A stretch of 64,000 nucleotides of DNA from Girardinichthys multiradiatus (taxonomy: Eukaryota > Chordata > Actinopteri > Cyprinodontiformes > Goodeidae). The DNA lies in contig NC_061797.1 in NCBI RefSeq assembly GCF_021462225.1, positions 27,055,093 to 27,119,092 on the forward strand, read 5' to 3'. A model generated the notes under the pieces. The model searched no databases. It was not told where the DNA came from and was given only the letters and a program-made list of their open reading frames with translations. Shown here piece after piece: positions 22,211-35,495 of the stretch. A program made the translations under genes and the position numbers. Each line of letters starts with the position of its first letter. Within the stretch, counting starts at the first letter, position 1.

Positions 22211-23943
22211 TGTTGGGACCCATAGCCATGGATTTCAACATTAAACTCCAGTACGAACTCTTCTGGACATTTTCAATATAAAGTGTATTAACCTTCTTCC
22301 GGCACAGCCAGAAAACGGGATAACTGTGGACTTCCTGTGACACCACTACTCAAATAAAAGCACAGCTATTGCTACATCCGCCCTCTTTCCACACGGCCTT
22401 CGAGAGGGACTGGTCAGGGGAGGCCCAGTGCGCTGATGTCTCTTGGCTGGCAAACAGACATAAACTCTTCAAACTGGATCCAAGAGTGTCATACGATCAT
22501 CGATCATATGCAAAGATAAGTACGAATGAAATACTGTCTGTGTATCCGGTATTTTCATTTATGAACGGGGGTAATTAAGGTACAAGCATTGCTTGACTTT
22601 CTCTGCGAGCCCTGTAGGAGCGGACAGGATGGGCCGCCCAGCTACAGCTCCGGAGCTAACCCTTTTGTTCACAGCGAACGCACCTTCAACCCCCCGCGAA
22701 GCTACCGAGCTAACCGCTTGTTGACTGTGGATACTTTCTTCAAACTTCGCCCTTGGACAGCGTTTCCTCACCACGGTTCATGAGGTTAAGTGTTTTGGGC
22801 AGAGACAGATTTAGGATGAAATGATCTGAACGTTTGTCATTTTATGACGTTTGGTTTGTTTGTGTGAAACTCGGCTATTTTAGTGCTAGCAAGCTATCTG
22901 CAGCACATGTGCCGGTTTGTGTTCTTTGTATGTTTTTAAAGTTAAGACAAACTTTATTTAAAGGGTGATTTTTAACAGAACATTGATCATAACGCGCCGT
23001 CCGCGCTTATGCATTTTAACCCTTATATTAACCGAGGTATTTTAAAGGTATGTGTTTGTTTCTGGTGCTAAGCTATCCGCTTCTTTGTTAGCTCAACTGC
23101 TAACCGGTAAGAATGCATTCTTGCTATTAAAGAGTATTTAACAGAAAGGTTGTTAGTTTTCAAGCTAGTGAATAATAGTCCCTGAACATCATTTACTAGA
23201 ATTGATGAGTAAGTTAACACCATTAAGCCCCATTTCTCCAGAAAGATTTGGCTCTTTTCCAAAATACTCCCTTAATAATATTTCTTCAAATATTATGTCA
23301 ATAAATAAAAGCAGCTAATTAGACACCCTTGAGAAATGGTCATCCAGAAGGTTGGTTTTATTCAGCAGATCGTTATTTAAAACATTATTTTATTAAAATA
23401 ATATTTTATGTGATCTTGCATTGTGAGTGGTTGTCTATACGTTTGCTGATTATTGCTTAAGTTGGTTCCAAGACTAACTTAACTTCACTTCCAGATTCTT
23501 CAAGATAATCCTTGGTTCTCAAACATAAACATTGCATGGTAATGTTGCATCACTCTTTGGTCATGGTTTTCAATCATCTTTAATCAACTTGTTTATATTG
23601 TACATAGCCCATTAGTCTTCCCGATTCTTTAATTCTGCTTGGTAGTTAATTGGATTGTTTTAGCATAGTAAAGAGTTTGTTGATTGAAATATGTTTGACT
23701 TTGAGTTGACTTATTTTTGTTAATAAATTCTTGTATTTTAAGAAATTGTGTGAATTCATTCCAGTTTATGCTGTTCAGTAATGTCAGAGCTCGTCTCACA
23801 CCTTTCTATTTTGTCCTAATACCATCACCTTACTGGGCTGGTATTTACAGGACAACCCTTAACAGACCGAAATATTATTTGATAAAATATTAAAATATTA
23901 ATATTAAATATTAAATAATATTCTCAGATTCATTATTCCAACA
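22211..23943 (+). repeat. Full-length LTR (1733 bp)
   Basis: It starts TGTTGGGA and ends TTCCAACA. A promoter-like 'aaataaaagca' lies at 22353 with a CCGCCC box shortly downstream (22379). It is the most complete LTR in the window and the reference for the others. Confidence 0.85.
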
Positions 23944-25786
23944 CCAGCAACTGAGGGGGTGTAGCAGCAGACTTCCCATGATGCCACTGGCTGTATGAAA
24001 GCACCCCCCTTTCCAATGGTCCGATCTCTTCCACTGTTCTTCTTTGCGGGACCGGGATCGGAGAGGCAGCGCGCTAATGTCTCTTTGCTGGGATACAGAC
24101 ATAAACTCTTCGACTGGATCCAAGGGTGTCATAAGATCATCGATCATATGCACAAGTTAAGTACTGATGAATTACTGTTGAAAGAATCCGGTATTCATTC
24201 ATAAAAATGGGTAAATTAAGGTATAAGCATTGCTTACTTTCTCTCTGAGGCCTGCAAAAGCAAACTGTCCCAGAGAAGTCCCCAGTAGAGACGCTGTCTC
24301 TACAAGCCGAGTGAAGTGGTTTTCCCTGCCTGAGAGAAGGACAACAGGAGCCGCATCACCGTGGTTACGGTAACGTGCAGTTTGGCCGGCCGACAGAACA
24401 GTCGCCACTCCCCACAGCTAAGGAAGTTAGCTGTAGCTAACCGTTTAAAGACTGTGGACGTTTCTTCAAACTTTGCCGCCTTGGACAACGTTCCTCACCA
24501 CAGTTCATGAGGTTAAGTGTTGGGCCAGAATAATATAGAAGTGATTTAGATTGAAATGATCTAAACGTTTTCCATTTTATGAAGTTTGGTTTTGTATTCT
24601 TTGTTTGTATGTTTTTAAAGTTAAGACAAACTTTACTTGAAGGGTGATTTTAAACAGAAGATTGATCATAACGCGCCGTCCGCGCTTATGCATTTTAACC
24701 CTTTTATTGACCATATTTTTAAAGGTGTGTGTTTGATTCTGGTGCTAAGCTATCAGCCTCCCTTGTTAGCTTCAACTGCTAACAGGTAAGGACACGTGCT
24801 TGCTGCCAAATAATATTTACCCAGAAAGGTTTGGTTTTCAATCCAGGAAATAATGTGTCCCTAACATCATTTTACTAAATTTGATAACTAAGTAAACACC
24901 ATTAAGCCCCATTTCTCCAGAAAGATTTGGCTCTTTTCCAAAATACGTCCTTAAATGTTTTACCATTTCCTTTAATAATATTTCTTTAAATATTATTTTA
25001 ATAAATAAAGGCAGCTAATGAGACCCCGTTGAAAAGTAGTCATCCACAAGGTTGGTTTTATTCAGCAGATCATTCTTAAAACATTATTTTATAAAAATAA
25101 TATTTTATCTGATCTTGCATTGTGAATGGTTGTCTAAGTTAGTTCCAAGACTAACTTCACGTCACTTCCAGATTCTTCAAGATAATTCTTGGTTCTCAAA
25201 CATAAACATTACATGGTAATGTTGCATCACTCTTTTGGTCATGATTTTCAATCATCTTTAATCAACTTGTTTATATTGTACATAGCCCATTAGTCTTCCC
25301 TATTCTTTAATTCTGCTTGGTAGTTAGTTGGATTGTTTTAGCATAGTAAAGAGTTTGTTGATTGAAATATGTTTGTCTTTGAGTTGACTTATTTTTGTTA
25401 ATAAATTCTTGTATTTTAAGAAATTGTGTGAATTCATTCCATGTGTGTGCAGTTTTTGCTGTTCAATAATGCCAGAGCTCGTCTCCCATCTTTCTATTTT
25501 GTCCTAATACCATTGTCTTACTGGGCTGGTATTCATAGGACAACCCTTAACAGACCGAAATAGTCAGTCAGTCAGTCATTTTCTACCGCTTATTCCATAG
25601 TGGGTCGCAGGGAAGCTGGTGCCTATCTCCAGCAGTCTATTGGCGAGAGGTACACCCTGGACAGGTCGCCAGTCCATCGCAGGGCAACACACAAACAACC
25701 ATACACAAACTCAGTCATACCAGACCGAAATATTATTTGATAAAATATTAATATTAAACAATATTCTCAGATTCATAATCCTAACA
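23944..25786 (+). repeat. Second tandem LTR, 5'-truncated, with insertion
   Basis: It begins at the LTR position equivalent to 17486 and ends CCTAACA. It is very similar to 17486-18270 in its first 780 bp. A LINE tail (25562-25725) is inserted near its 3' end. Confidence 0.85.
25562..25725 (-). mobile_element. LINE 3'-tail fragment inserted in the LTR
   Basis: The reverse complement reads '..gtccagggtgtacc..', 'ctggagataggcaccagc', 'ggaataagcggtagaaaatg', then (actg)n. This is a common fish LINE 3' end with a microsatellite tail. It is flanked by an approximately 10-bp duplication ('agaccgaaata') of LTR sequence. Confidence 0.75.
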
Positions 25787-26500
25787 CAGCGGTTCATGCA
25801 CCAATCTCTAGAACCTCGTGAAGGGTGCCAGCGGTTCCTGCACCACTCTCCAGAGTTCCACCGAGGCTTTAGGTCTCCAACCCCTAAATCAACCACCTGA
25901 TGAGGTTGATCGAAGGTCCTCTATGTTCCACGACCAGCATCTCCATGGTCTCCGAGGATCCTCCACACCCCAGGGCCTACCTTCAGAAAAGCTTCTTTAT
26001 CGCTGCTGGCCTCCAAGTTTCCTGATTCACAGGCATCCTGGCAAGGTTCTCTGTGGGTTCTCCATGCTCCGTCGACCTCCAAGGCACCTTCTCAGCCGCC
26101 GTCGACCTCCTAGGCACCTTCTCCTTGGGTTCCCAATACACCACCACTACCACAGCTGGCCTGCAGACTTCCTTCTCCATCACTGGCCTCCAGAACACCG
26201 GCTCCTCCGTCATCGGCTTCATGGCCCCCATTATCACAGCTGTCGCTGGCCTCCTAGATTCCTTCTCAGCCGGCCCTCGTCATTGCCGTCGTCGCCGGCC
26301 GCCAAGGTCCACCGTAAGCTTCTTTGTGGCTGTCCTCCTGGTCGGCTGCTCCAAGGGTCCTCTACTCTGCTCAGCTGGCCTCCTGGCCATCCGCCTGAAC
26401 TCTGGACGACCTCTGGACCGCCTGCCTGAACTCTGGTTTTCGCATAGGTCGACCTTCGGGCCAACCACCTGAACTTTGTTTCGTTTTTGGCCCTGGTTTT
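25787..26500 (+). pseudogene. Continuation of the interrupted Ser/Pro-rich element
   Basis: The frame broken at 17422 resumes here and runs to a TGA at 25896-25898 with repeats of FxRGF and FLHHS type. Further Pro/His/Leu-rich open stretches (25818-26472) follow, rich in 'ggcctcc' and 'ccaccatc' words. No domain is recognised. The T-rich 26500-26880 segment may be the 3' end of the element. Confidence 0.4.
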
Positions 26501-26880
26501 GTTCAGGTAGCTTTTTTGATTCTGGCCTCGTTTTGGGTACTTTTTTGTTTCTTTTGCGTTTTCCTTGATTACCTGGTCTTGCCGTTCATTGGTTCTCACT
26601 GCATTTCCTGTTTCTATTTAAGTTCCTTAGTTGCCATTGTTCCCTGCTTCATCCTTGTGTGTGGTTGATGTCATTGATATCTGTATGGTGTTTATGTCAT
26701 TGATATGCATTGCACCTTGTTATGCCTGGTTACTCTCAGTTCTGGTCTGGTTCTGATACTCCTGGTTTCCCTGTCTTGGCTCTGTGAGTAAGAGGAATAT
26801 AAATATCAACTTACCTTCATTGTACTTGCTCCTGGCCTCTTCTCTGCACTTTGGTCCTACCACAAACCCCGAAATATGGC
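26501..26880. other. T-rich segment, possible 3' end or LTR of the unclassified element
   Basis: T/C/G-rich sequence ('gttttggcc', 'ctggtttccctgtcttgg') resembling LTR or 3' untranslated sequence. It does not visibly match 15415-15971. Confidence 0.3.
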
Positions 26881-29800
26881 AGAAAACCCTTTAGTAAAAT
26901 GTGCACATATTTAAATTTCAGATATAAAAATTTAATTACATTCCTCATGTGTCAATTCCAGATCCAGACTGATTAACTGGAGACAGCTCCTCAGTCAGAC
27001 ACTGTGATAAAGGAAAACACAACCTAGTTGAAGAAACATAGGAAGCTTAAAAAATAAGAGAATGTCCAGAATTTGTGAGAACACCTTAGCAGTGCCGTTG
27101 GGGATCAAAGAAATCAAGGTTGTAACTCCCAAACGAGGGAGAGTGACTACAGTGTGTGTGTAAAAAGGTAATGAGAAATCAGAAAACGGGTAACCAGAGC
27201 TGCAAGGGGACCGGCAGATCTGGAAAGGCAGAGAGGGTCAGGGTCAGTGCAGGGCAGATGGAAGAGCTGTGTATGAAATGTCAGAAGAGGTTGTGGAAAC
27301 GTCAGAGGACAAAAAGAAGAATGAATGACTGACTGAATGCTAAACAAATAAGACGTGAGAGCATTAAAATAACGAAGAAGCATTACAATCCTGTTTATAA
27401 CCCAATTCATTACCTCCATTATGCGTATACCAGGTGTGCCCTAATCAAGTCCTCAGGAGGAGTATCACTCCTATTTTCATGCAGCATACATTATAAGCCT
27501 TATATATCGAGTATATGTGGTCTAAACAACAAAACATTTGTAATTTATATTATATGCCTAACACCTCGATGGCTCTGCAGGAAGTAAAATCTACTTACAG
27601 AAAATTGATGTAAAACTAAGCTACATATACTTTTTAAACATTATGAAACCAGTGAAATAGTGTCTGTGCAGATCAGTAGCATTAATAAAATAGAATAAAA
27701 AGCAGGAATTGTCAATTATTTCAGAGCTATTACTAAATTAGTGCATAATTTACATTAAAAAATGTTATGTAATTGCAGAGTAAGTCCTATGATTTAATCT
27801 GTTTCTCACTTTTTCACAATAACTGCATTGTTTGTATTGTTCATACCTAAATTATAAATATGATTGTTAAAAAAATAACCGATTTTAAAAGATCTTAATT
27901 CTGGTTATGCATGCCAAATTAAGTCTCGGGGCCACAGTCAAGTCTGACTCTGCAGTCCATATCCCCTTTCTTAATCTCTGCCTCTAATCAGGAACAGCTG
28001 ATTCTATAGTGATTGTGCAATAATTGGTTAAGACCAAAACTGTTACTTAAATGTTATCTACTCCAGGTGCAAAATTGAATGAAACCAACTTGTTTTAACT
28101 TAATGCATGTAAAAAGATGTTTCCTAACTCAGTTCCAGTTTAAACTCTTTATGTCACACTGTAGCCAGGACCTCACTGAATTAATTTAAAGTTTTTGTTT
28201 ACATGTGAAGCTGGCACTGTTTGCTGACAATTCACATTAGTCATGCAGGAAGCACACCGCACGCGGGTCCACATGGTTCTGGAAGACAATCCCAAGCAGG
28301 TGTCAGCTAGGTTGTGGTCTGTGAACAAAGACTGCACCACCAGAGGAAATGTTTTTATCTGCCTCATTCTATGAGTAGAGTCTTGAATGATAAGTCCAAC
28401 ACCAGGAAAATGTACAATATACTTTTCATTATTTTATTCTCTTTAACCGTTTTCCACAAATGTCAAATTTTATGTTTTTGAAGCTTCTTGTGGCGATTTC
28501 ACATCAAAGATGTTTGGTCCGCTTTAACTTTGGTGATGCCCAAACAGTCTGGTTTGCCTGAGGGGAATCAGTTCACCTGGAAGTAGGCCCTGGAGTTGAT
28601 TGCTTACAATGGGAAAGAAATACAGACTATCTAGCAAACCAAAGAAAGAAAATAATCCCAAAAGAGTAAGTGGCATCTCTTAAACTATGTATAATTTACG
28701 GACATGTGATCTGAAAACGTTTTATTCCTTGCTCAGGATCTGTGTCTCTCGCGCTCAGTATTTTTTTTTCTGTATTGTTGTGTTTGTCCCATGTAGACAG
28801 CAACATGACAGTTTCAAAACATGACTACAAGGATGAGGTCTTCCTTAAGCTGCCTCGAATCTGTCGCCTCATCAGACGATAAGTGCCTCCATAAATGAGG
28901 CCGACATCATGGAACCATGACAGCAGCTCTGTTGGTTATAAGGAAGCAGTACAAGCTCCGCTCCCACTTCACACACTCTCATCAACTGGCAATGTCATTA
29001 TCTCTCATACTAGCTTTAGGTAATACAAAATTGATCCTTAAATAACAAACTGAAGCATAAGGAGATCTTCTCAGACTACACTCTAAAGTGTTTCATGAAA
29101 GAATCAAGGTCTGGGCGGGTTCACCATTTGTAGAGATTTCTGTAATCTCATCTGGATGAGAATATATTGTTTCCATTGACAAATACATTCATCCCAACTA
29201 AAATGAACATTATGGATGGCTGAAATTATACTTCTTACAAGCAGAAACTCTCAGTGTAAATATCTATAGTTAAAATGGGAATCATAGATACAGTAGGTGT
29301 GTTTTTTGGTAAAAAAGGGAAAATGGCTTGCCATAATCCCTTGCTGCTCATACTGGGCAGGTTTTTGTGATAAAGGAGCTTTTGTAACTTCATGACATTG
29401 TCCATTGAGTTTGATACAGCTTTAAAATATGCAGTGTGAAAGTAAAATAAAACAAATGAAAGGGTGAAATAATTTGGCATCTAGAATTGTTAATACTGAT
29501 TTCAAACAGCCTTCCAGAAATAAAAGTATTTTACTGCCATATTTCTTTTATTAACCTTCTTTACCAGAATGACAATAAAGTCACCAGAATGACTCCTGTA
29601 TATGACAGAGTCACATCACATCAGAAGCAATGCAGGGCTCGGTAGCCTGCCCACAAACACTTTAAAATGTGGATTTGTGAAACTGGTACACAAAAACGAT
29701 CAGGAATTAAGAGAACTGAATATCTAAATCTGGCCTTTTTTCAGATAAATTCTGTAACATTATTTAGTTGATCTCTTAACACAATAAACCTACTTTTATT

Positions 29801-32800
29801 GTGTAGAAGATGCATCATACTTACAGTGCCATAAAAATTGTGCTTTTCAGTCCTACTCTATTAAATGTTACTTTCTCAAAGCTTTGTTATGTTTAACTTG
29901 TAGAGATAAAAACTTACAGTTGGTTGCCTTAACCCAGCCTGATGGGTATGTTTCCTGAAAATAAGTGTTCTCTATTGACAGCCTCAACAATGACATAATT
30001 AATATACGCAAGAACATTTAAAAAAAAAAAACTTGTAAGACTTTAAATGAAGTTGTGAGAGATTGTATTATACCCTTTCAGAAGTGAGAGAAAGTATGAT
30101 CTTGCAATTGTTTATACAGATGAAAACAGCTGGTACATAATGTCATTTGGGTGTGATTGAGCCTGAGCACACATTCTAATTTAGTGCCATTAATTATGAA
30201 AAAGTGGTTAGGAATAAGAAAAAGACTGCTGATGTAGCAAAAAAAACACTTAGCTGTTTATTGCCACTTACCTTTACTGAAGTCCAGATATTTTCCAGGA
30301 AGGACACATAAAGCTTTTACAAGAGCTTGGGGGTGAAAATTGAAAATCTCCCTCATTGCAAACATTTTATGATTTTTAAACATAAAATCCTTAGCCAAAA
30401 TCAAGGTGTTGTCAGGCTCTGTTGTTTCTCCGCTGTTTAAATTTCTATTATGTTCTGCATCATTTTGCTTCTAAGAAAGTTTAGGATGAGACGTTTTAAT
30501 GAGAAAACTTTCAATAGTGGGTGCAGCAATGAGCAATGCAATTAATGATCTACACATCTTTCTCAACCAAATAAATCAAATGCCCACAAAATGTTGACTT
30601 TACTGTTGCATATTAATTAAAAAGAAGTGTTTTGATTAGTTTTAACCTAATTCAGGATGTGCTTATGGATTATTCATAATGAAGCAATGAGTGAATAACT
30701 TGCCATCAACTTGGGTTCTAATATAAACTTCATGCAGTTCTAGCTAACCCGTATTTCTGTCTTACCAGCAGAAACAATTTCAATAACTCAAGTGAGTAGA
30801 AAACTACTCTAAAAAGCTTTTGCAATAGCAAACTGATGAACTTATAGTCTCAAGGGAGGATCTCAAGGGAGGATCTTTGATTCAAAGCTTGATTTAAAGT
30901 TTTTGTACAAGGGCTTTTTTTCTGTGTAATTTTGTCCATTTATGATAATTTAGCCCTCAGAAGCCAAACTAATTGATTATTCTCATTACCAAACGTTCTC
31001 CAGTGTACTGTTCAGCCTGCAACTATAGCACGAGTAAATGAAATTACAGAATATTGCTCCATTTTACATTCTAGCCCCTCTCCACCAAAATGCTCTTTCT
31101 TACACATACTGCAGCTCTGCCTACAGGCAGCAAACAGCAAGTGCTGACTGATGAAGCAGATTGACAGTCTTAACATAAATCCACAGCAGATTGTTTACAG
31201 CTAACATTACACTGATATAGTATGTAATGTACAAATAACCGTATAGCTACTGTACAGTTAGGTAAAGGTTCTTGAAAATGTAAGACATTTAAATGCCGCA
31301 GCTCAATTTTCAATATCTCCTCCCATGCAGGTTTCTGCAGCTTTTGAAAAAAAAAAAAAAACTTACAACAATCAAAATATTCCCTGTAAAAAAATTAGCA
31401 AATGTTTTCAATATGACCAATATAAAAGAAAAAGTGGTGCAACCAGTATAGCTGATCGATTGTATCACTGAAAACATTTAATAATGTTCACATTTAGGGT
31501 TTGGAGTTTAGTCATAGCTTTTTCTTGCTTTGTTTTACAGTTACTAACCTTGAGTTTCAGTGTTGATTTTGCTCCAAATGTTTTTCTGCTCTTATTGATT
31601 TCTACACTTTTGTAAATTTCATTCAGCCCATTTATTAACTTTAAATCAATAAATTCATTTAATTTCGGTTTGCATGCACAAAACCAGGCTATAATTACAA
31701 ACAGCAGAGCGAGTGGTTTTTCACACAATCTGTCAGAGTGATCAAAGTTTACCACGTCATTAGCACCTAACAACATGTGCTGTAACAAAGAAATATAGTA
31801 ACGCATAGCATGAAATTCGCATTAAACCAACCCTACTTTGTTTCTGTAAGCCATATTCTAAGCTTTGGTGTGCACAGTTAATAGTGGGAAAGTTTACATA
31901 TTTGCCTGCATTTATTTAAGGGGTGTGCAACATGGTGCTCACTCATTCCCTCTCGCTAAACTTATGTTCCAAAGTCTTTTATAAGTCACGTACTATTTCA
32001 CTCATTCCCCCCAATGGGCCAGCCATGGGATGGAGCAATCAGCGTGTGGATGTCTGACTTCGCTTTTTCTTCAAAAAACCATGGGTCCCAAAAGTAAAGT
32101 ACAGTCTGTTTGTGCAACCAATGACCATAAACCAGCTAAAATTAAGGCTAAGCTTAAACCTCAAACGTTTCTGTCTGAGCTTCTGCAGAAAAAGAATATA
32201 AGCTAGAGATGCCTCCAGATAAGTGCATCTAATAACGTCAACGAAGCGTTTTTTTCCCCCTACTGCCTGTAGTAGATGATATCGAAACTGCAGCTGGCCT
32301 CACTTGATGCATACAGTCCAAGCAGATGCTCATCCCAACACTGCACCCGTGTGCCGATCCAAACAGATGCTTGCCCCAGGCAGCTAGGCAAAGATCAACC
32401 GCCACGTCTACTGGATTTGGATGTCTTATCCACAAGCAAACTTTTTTGGTATGAAGAACATATTCTAAAAAATACTTTCCAAAGTGAATAAATGTTAAAA
32501 CTCTACTTATATTATTGTATTAAACTAACGTTGACATCCTTAGTAAACTTCCCTAGTAAAGTTTACTTTATGTTTAGCATATGACTTTGGTTAGTTCAAT
32601 ACAACATCTGCAGTATAGATGATATTCAGTTGCTGTAGTATGACTTCAGAGCTTCATATTCAGTGCTGTGCACAGCAACATCCATGTGGAGTGTGGAAGA
32701 TTTTATGCAAGGTCACTTTAGGTAAATCAGAGTTGGTGATGTTTTTCAGTTTAAAGTTGAAAAAAGTATCAACCCAAGTTCTTAATTGAACCCTCTGTAC

Positions 32801-34399
32801 ACCACACGATGTCATAAAACGTATTTGAGGTTACTTCTGGAATCAAATTCCATAAAATAGATCATTATAACATATACAGTATTATCTGAAACCATCTACA
32901 TTGTTTGTACTTTCAGTTGGCTTGACACTTGGTTTTCAAAAAGATAAAACTAATAAACACAGTGACATTTTCATTTTAGGATGCTTATCTGCTCATCCTC
33001 TTCTGCTAGTCTAAACCCATCCAGTCACTTGGTGTTTTTCCTGCATCCAACACCAGTCCTCAACTGTTCCTGCTCTCCTCATCACCTGCACCACCTGCCC
33101 CTAATTAAGACTAATTAGATGTGCAAGTTCTGTCCACAAAAATCAGTCGTCTACCTAATTTTTGTCACTCTGCAGAAAAACTCTGGGTATCCACAAAATA
33201 CATGAGCAGGCTTAAATAATAAGTCTATTAATTTTTAACCCTGTGTGCCTCTGTAAACTTCAGAGGAATAAATTAGAGAACAATGCAACAAGTAAAACCA
33301 CATGATAAAAGCTGATGTCAGAAACAGAGCTTAATGTTACTTCTTCATTATATTAGCAGCCTTTAGTTTGTTGCATCAATCTCCTACCTGCTAAGATACA
33401 AGAGTCCTCAAATTAAAAATCTGTTTTGGAAGAAATTGCATGATGAAATGAAACGGACCAATCATTCCCAAGTCGACAAGTAGACAAGTCTCTGCAGTGA
33501 TGTATGTAATTCACTCTGTACATATTGATTATGTCTTGTAATCATCCTTTGCATGTTCAGTTTTCGATGAATTCATTACGTTTATTCAGGTATAATACAC
33601 GGCCTCTCAAAACTTTTGTAAATGTGGCCTTTATAATGTAAAAAAGAATGTCATCCTGTAAAAAGTACAACTTTGTGCTTCTTTTCTAAATGCCCCAATG
33701 AACCAGGTGGCCTGCACAAACATGCACACCAACGTTTGCACACCATCATGTGGATCAACAAGCACCCACTAGTGTGTTTCCAAAACTCATTTAATCCAGC
33801 ACTGCGCTGATTAGCATTCTGCAAGAATCCCATCAGATAAATACCCAAATATAACTGCCCTCTGAGCTTCAGCAGATACACTAATTTACAGACACTCCCA
33901 ATTGACCTAATAGCAGGATTTGCTTGAAGCGATCATGGGAACTGTCACCGTCATATGCAGCTATATCAGTAGAGAGGTAATGATGTTCTCTCTCAGGGGT
34001 CATGGCTGCTAAAACAGGAAACGCACTGTATTCACAGCATACACTTATCCTCACAGTTACAATGAATAAAAAGCCACAAACCTAATCTTGCAATCTTAAG
34101 CTGTAGACTAATCAGATGTATTCAAATGACTAATCCCAAAAATTTTGATTTTTTCTAACTTCATATGTATAACCACTGAGTAAGAAAACACAAGATCTTA
34201 AGATTTTTCTTGGCCTATAATTTATAGTCACAAGGGGTAGTAATTACAAATAACCACAAAGAAATGGGACATCCCCCTCAAGAAATACGGCTTTAGATGT
34301 TGCTAATTCTTTTTATGTAAAGAATTTATGTTTTTGCCACCAGTTGATCATATTCCTCACTTAAACCAAGACATACCCACATTGCAGAAGTGGAACATA
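26881..34399. other. No gene recognised (7.5 kb)
   Basis: AT-rich sequence with only short, unrelated open frames. A small G/C-richer patch at 32060-32490 (starting ATGGGTCCCAAAAGTAAAG) resembles a decayed ORF fragment, but I recognise no family. It is probably part of the first intron of galnt18, whose first exon lies at 57904-58141 on the minus strand. Confidence 0.5.
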
Positions 34400-34790
34400 C
34401 AGTTATTCAACCCTGAAGTTTGTTTCTGATAGGAAATCAGTAGGGCATCTCTCAAAAGATGTAAAAGGAGTATCAATATTAAATATATATGTTTTATTAA
34501 CATTTTATTAAAAAAAGACATGTTGAATGTTTTTTATATCATTCCTAATATTCAATTGACAAATCTTCATTGGCATTAAAGCAATCAAATGTTTCTTATA
34601 ACTGCTGACCAATTTTTTGAATGTTTCCACTGGTATTTTGATGATTTATCTTTGGTGATGAGCTCCAAGGCCTCCATATTATCAGCCTGATCTTTAGCTC
34701 CCTCCACAGATTTCCTATCAGAATAAAGTCGGGACTCTGCCTAGGCCACACCAAAAGTCTTTATTACTTTGAGTCAAGACACATGTTGGC
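34400..34790 (-). mobile_element. Tc1/mariner-like relic
   Basis: 'ctttagctccctccacagattt' near 34691, 'aataaagtcgggactctg' and 'aggccacacc' match, in reverse complement, the typical upstream transposase region of a common fish Tc1 family. The rest is too decayed to translate. Confidence 0.5.
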
Positions 34791-34974
34791 TAAATTAAAT
34801 TATTACCATAAACCTAAATCTGTCTGGGGTATGAATAATTTTAGTTTAGTAGAAAAAGAGGGAGACACAAGGATAACAAACAAGAATGTAAACTGTAATT
34901 ATCGCAGTAACTTTAATTCATCATGTGATAACATACATTTTAAATGTAAAGTTAAACGTGAAAAGATGCAATAA

Positions 34975-35165
34975 AAGCTACAGAGAGAGGACATGGCGGT
35001 GGCACTGGGATAAAGTGCACGACTCATGTACGGCGGCTAAAGCCCTTGACGCAGCCATCACAGGTTCAAGTCCCCGGCCCAATAACCTTTGCTGCATGTC
35101 TTCTCCTCTCTTTCTCCATCCCATTTCCTGTCAGTCAACTTACAAAATAAAGCCACAAATCTGAA
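34975..35165 (+). mobile_element. tRNA-derived SINE, percomorph AFC-like
   Basis: It contains an A-box-like 'gtggcactgggataaagtgc', a B-box 'ggttcaagtcc' and the tail 'gctgcatgtcttctcctctc..cctgtcagt..ataaagccaca'. This tail is typical of percomorph SINEs. A second member lies at 55045-55200; both share 'cacgactcatgtac'. Confidence 0.75.
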
Positions 35166-35495
35166 TTTCTTTTAGCATATTAATCATGATAAAACATAGG
35201 GATGTCCCGATCTGATATTGATATCGGAAATCAGTCCAAAAAACGAGTATCAGATTCACAATGGCCTGCATCTAAAATCTCTGATATTAGCACGCCAATA
35301 GAAGCACTCTGCTCAAGGCATCGAACCACTCCGCTCCATCATTTAGTTCGCTCCAGTATTTCTATCCTGCAGCGCTTATATCTCACACGCAGAGCTCATG
35401 TGATCACAACAGCAGCACATGCTACGCTACTGGAGTAGGAGCGATGTCGGAAGTGTGGCTGTACGTTTCTTAAAGTCTGAAAAGACGTTGCAGCT

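Larger units (their letters stand above)
17423..25786 (+). mobile_element. Gag-only LTR retroelement (8.4 kb) with rearranged LTRs
   Basis: Bounded by TGTTGGGA at 17423 and CCTAACA at 25786, with a 4-bp duplication CAGC (17419-17422 and 25787-25790). In order it has: a shortened 5' LTR, an inverted LTR fragment, an internal region with gag-like coding, a polypurine tract, a 91-bp partial LTR, a full 1.73-kb LTR and a second LTR lacking its first 63 bp. No protease, RT, integrase or envelope region is recognisable in the 3.1-kb internal region, so it was non-autonomous or internally deleted. Gypsy or endogenous-retrovirus type; the class is not settled by sequence alone. Confidence 0.85.

Noticed and set aside
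22211..25786. Two LTRs with an interior, i.e. a second complete retroelement
   Set aside because: The LTRs abut at 23943/23944 with no internal region between them, so this is a tandem LTR array of the one element.
32238..32491. Small ORFs in a G/C-richer patch
   Set aside because: No domain, no repeat ends and no splice support; left as unassigned.
34975..35165. Possible functional tRNA gene (B box present)
   Set aside because: No cloverleaf can be drawn; the retroposon tail and a second copy at 55045 show it is a SINE.
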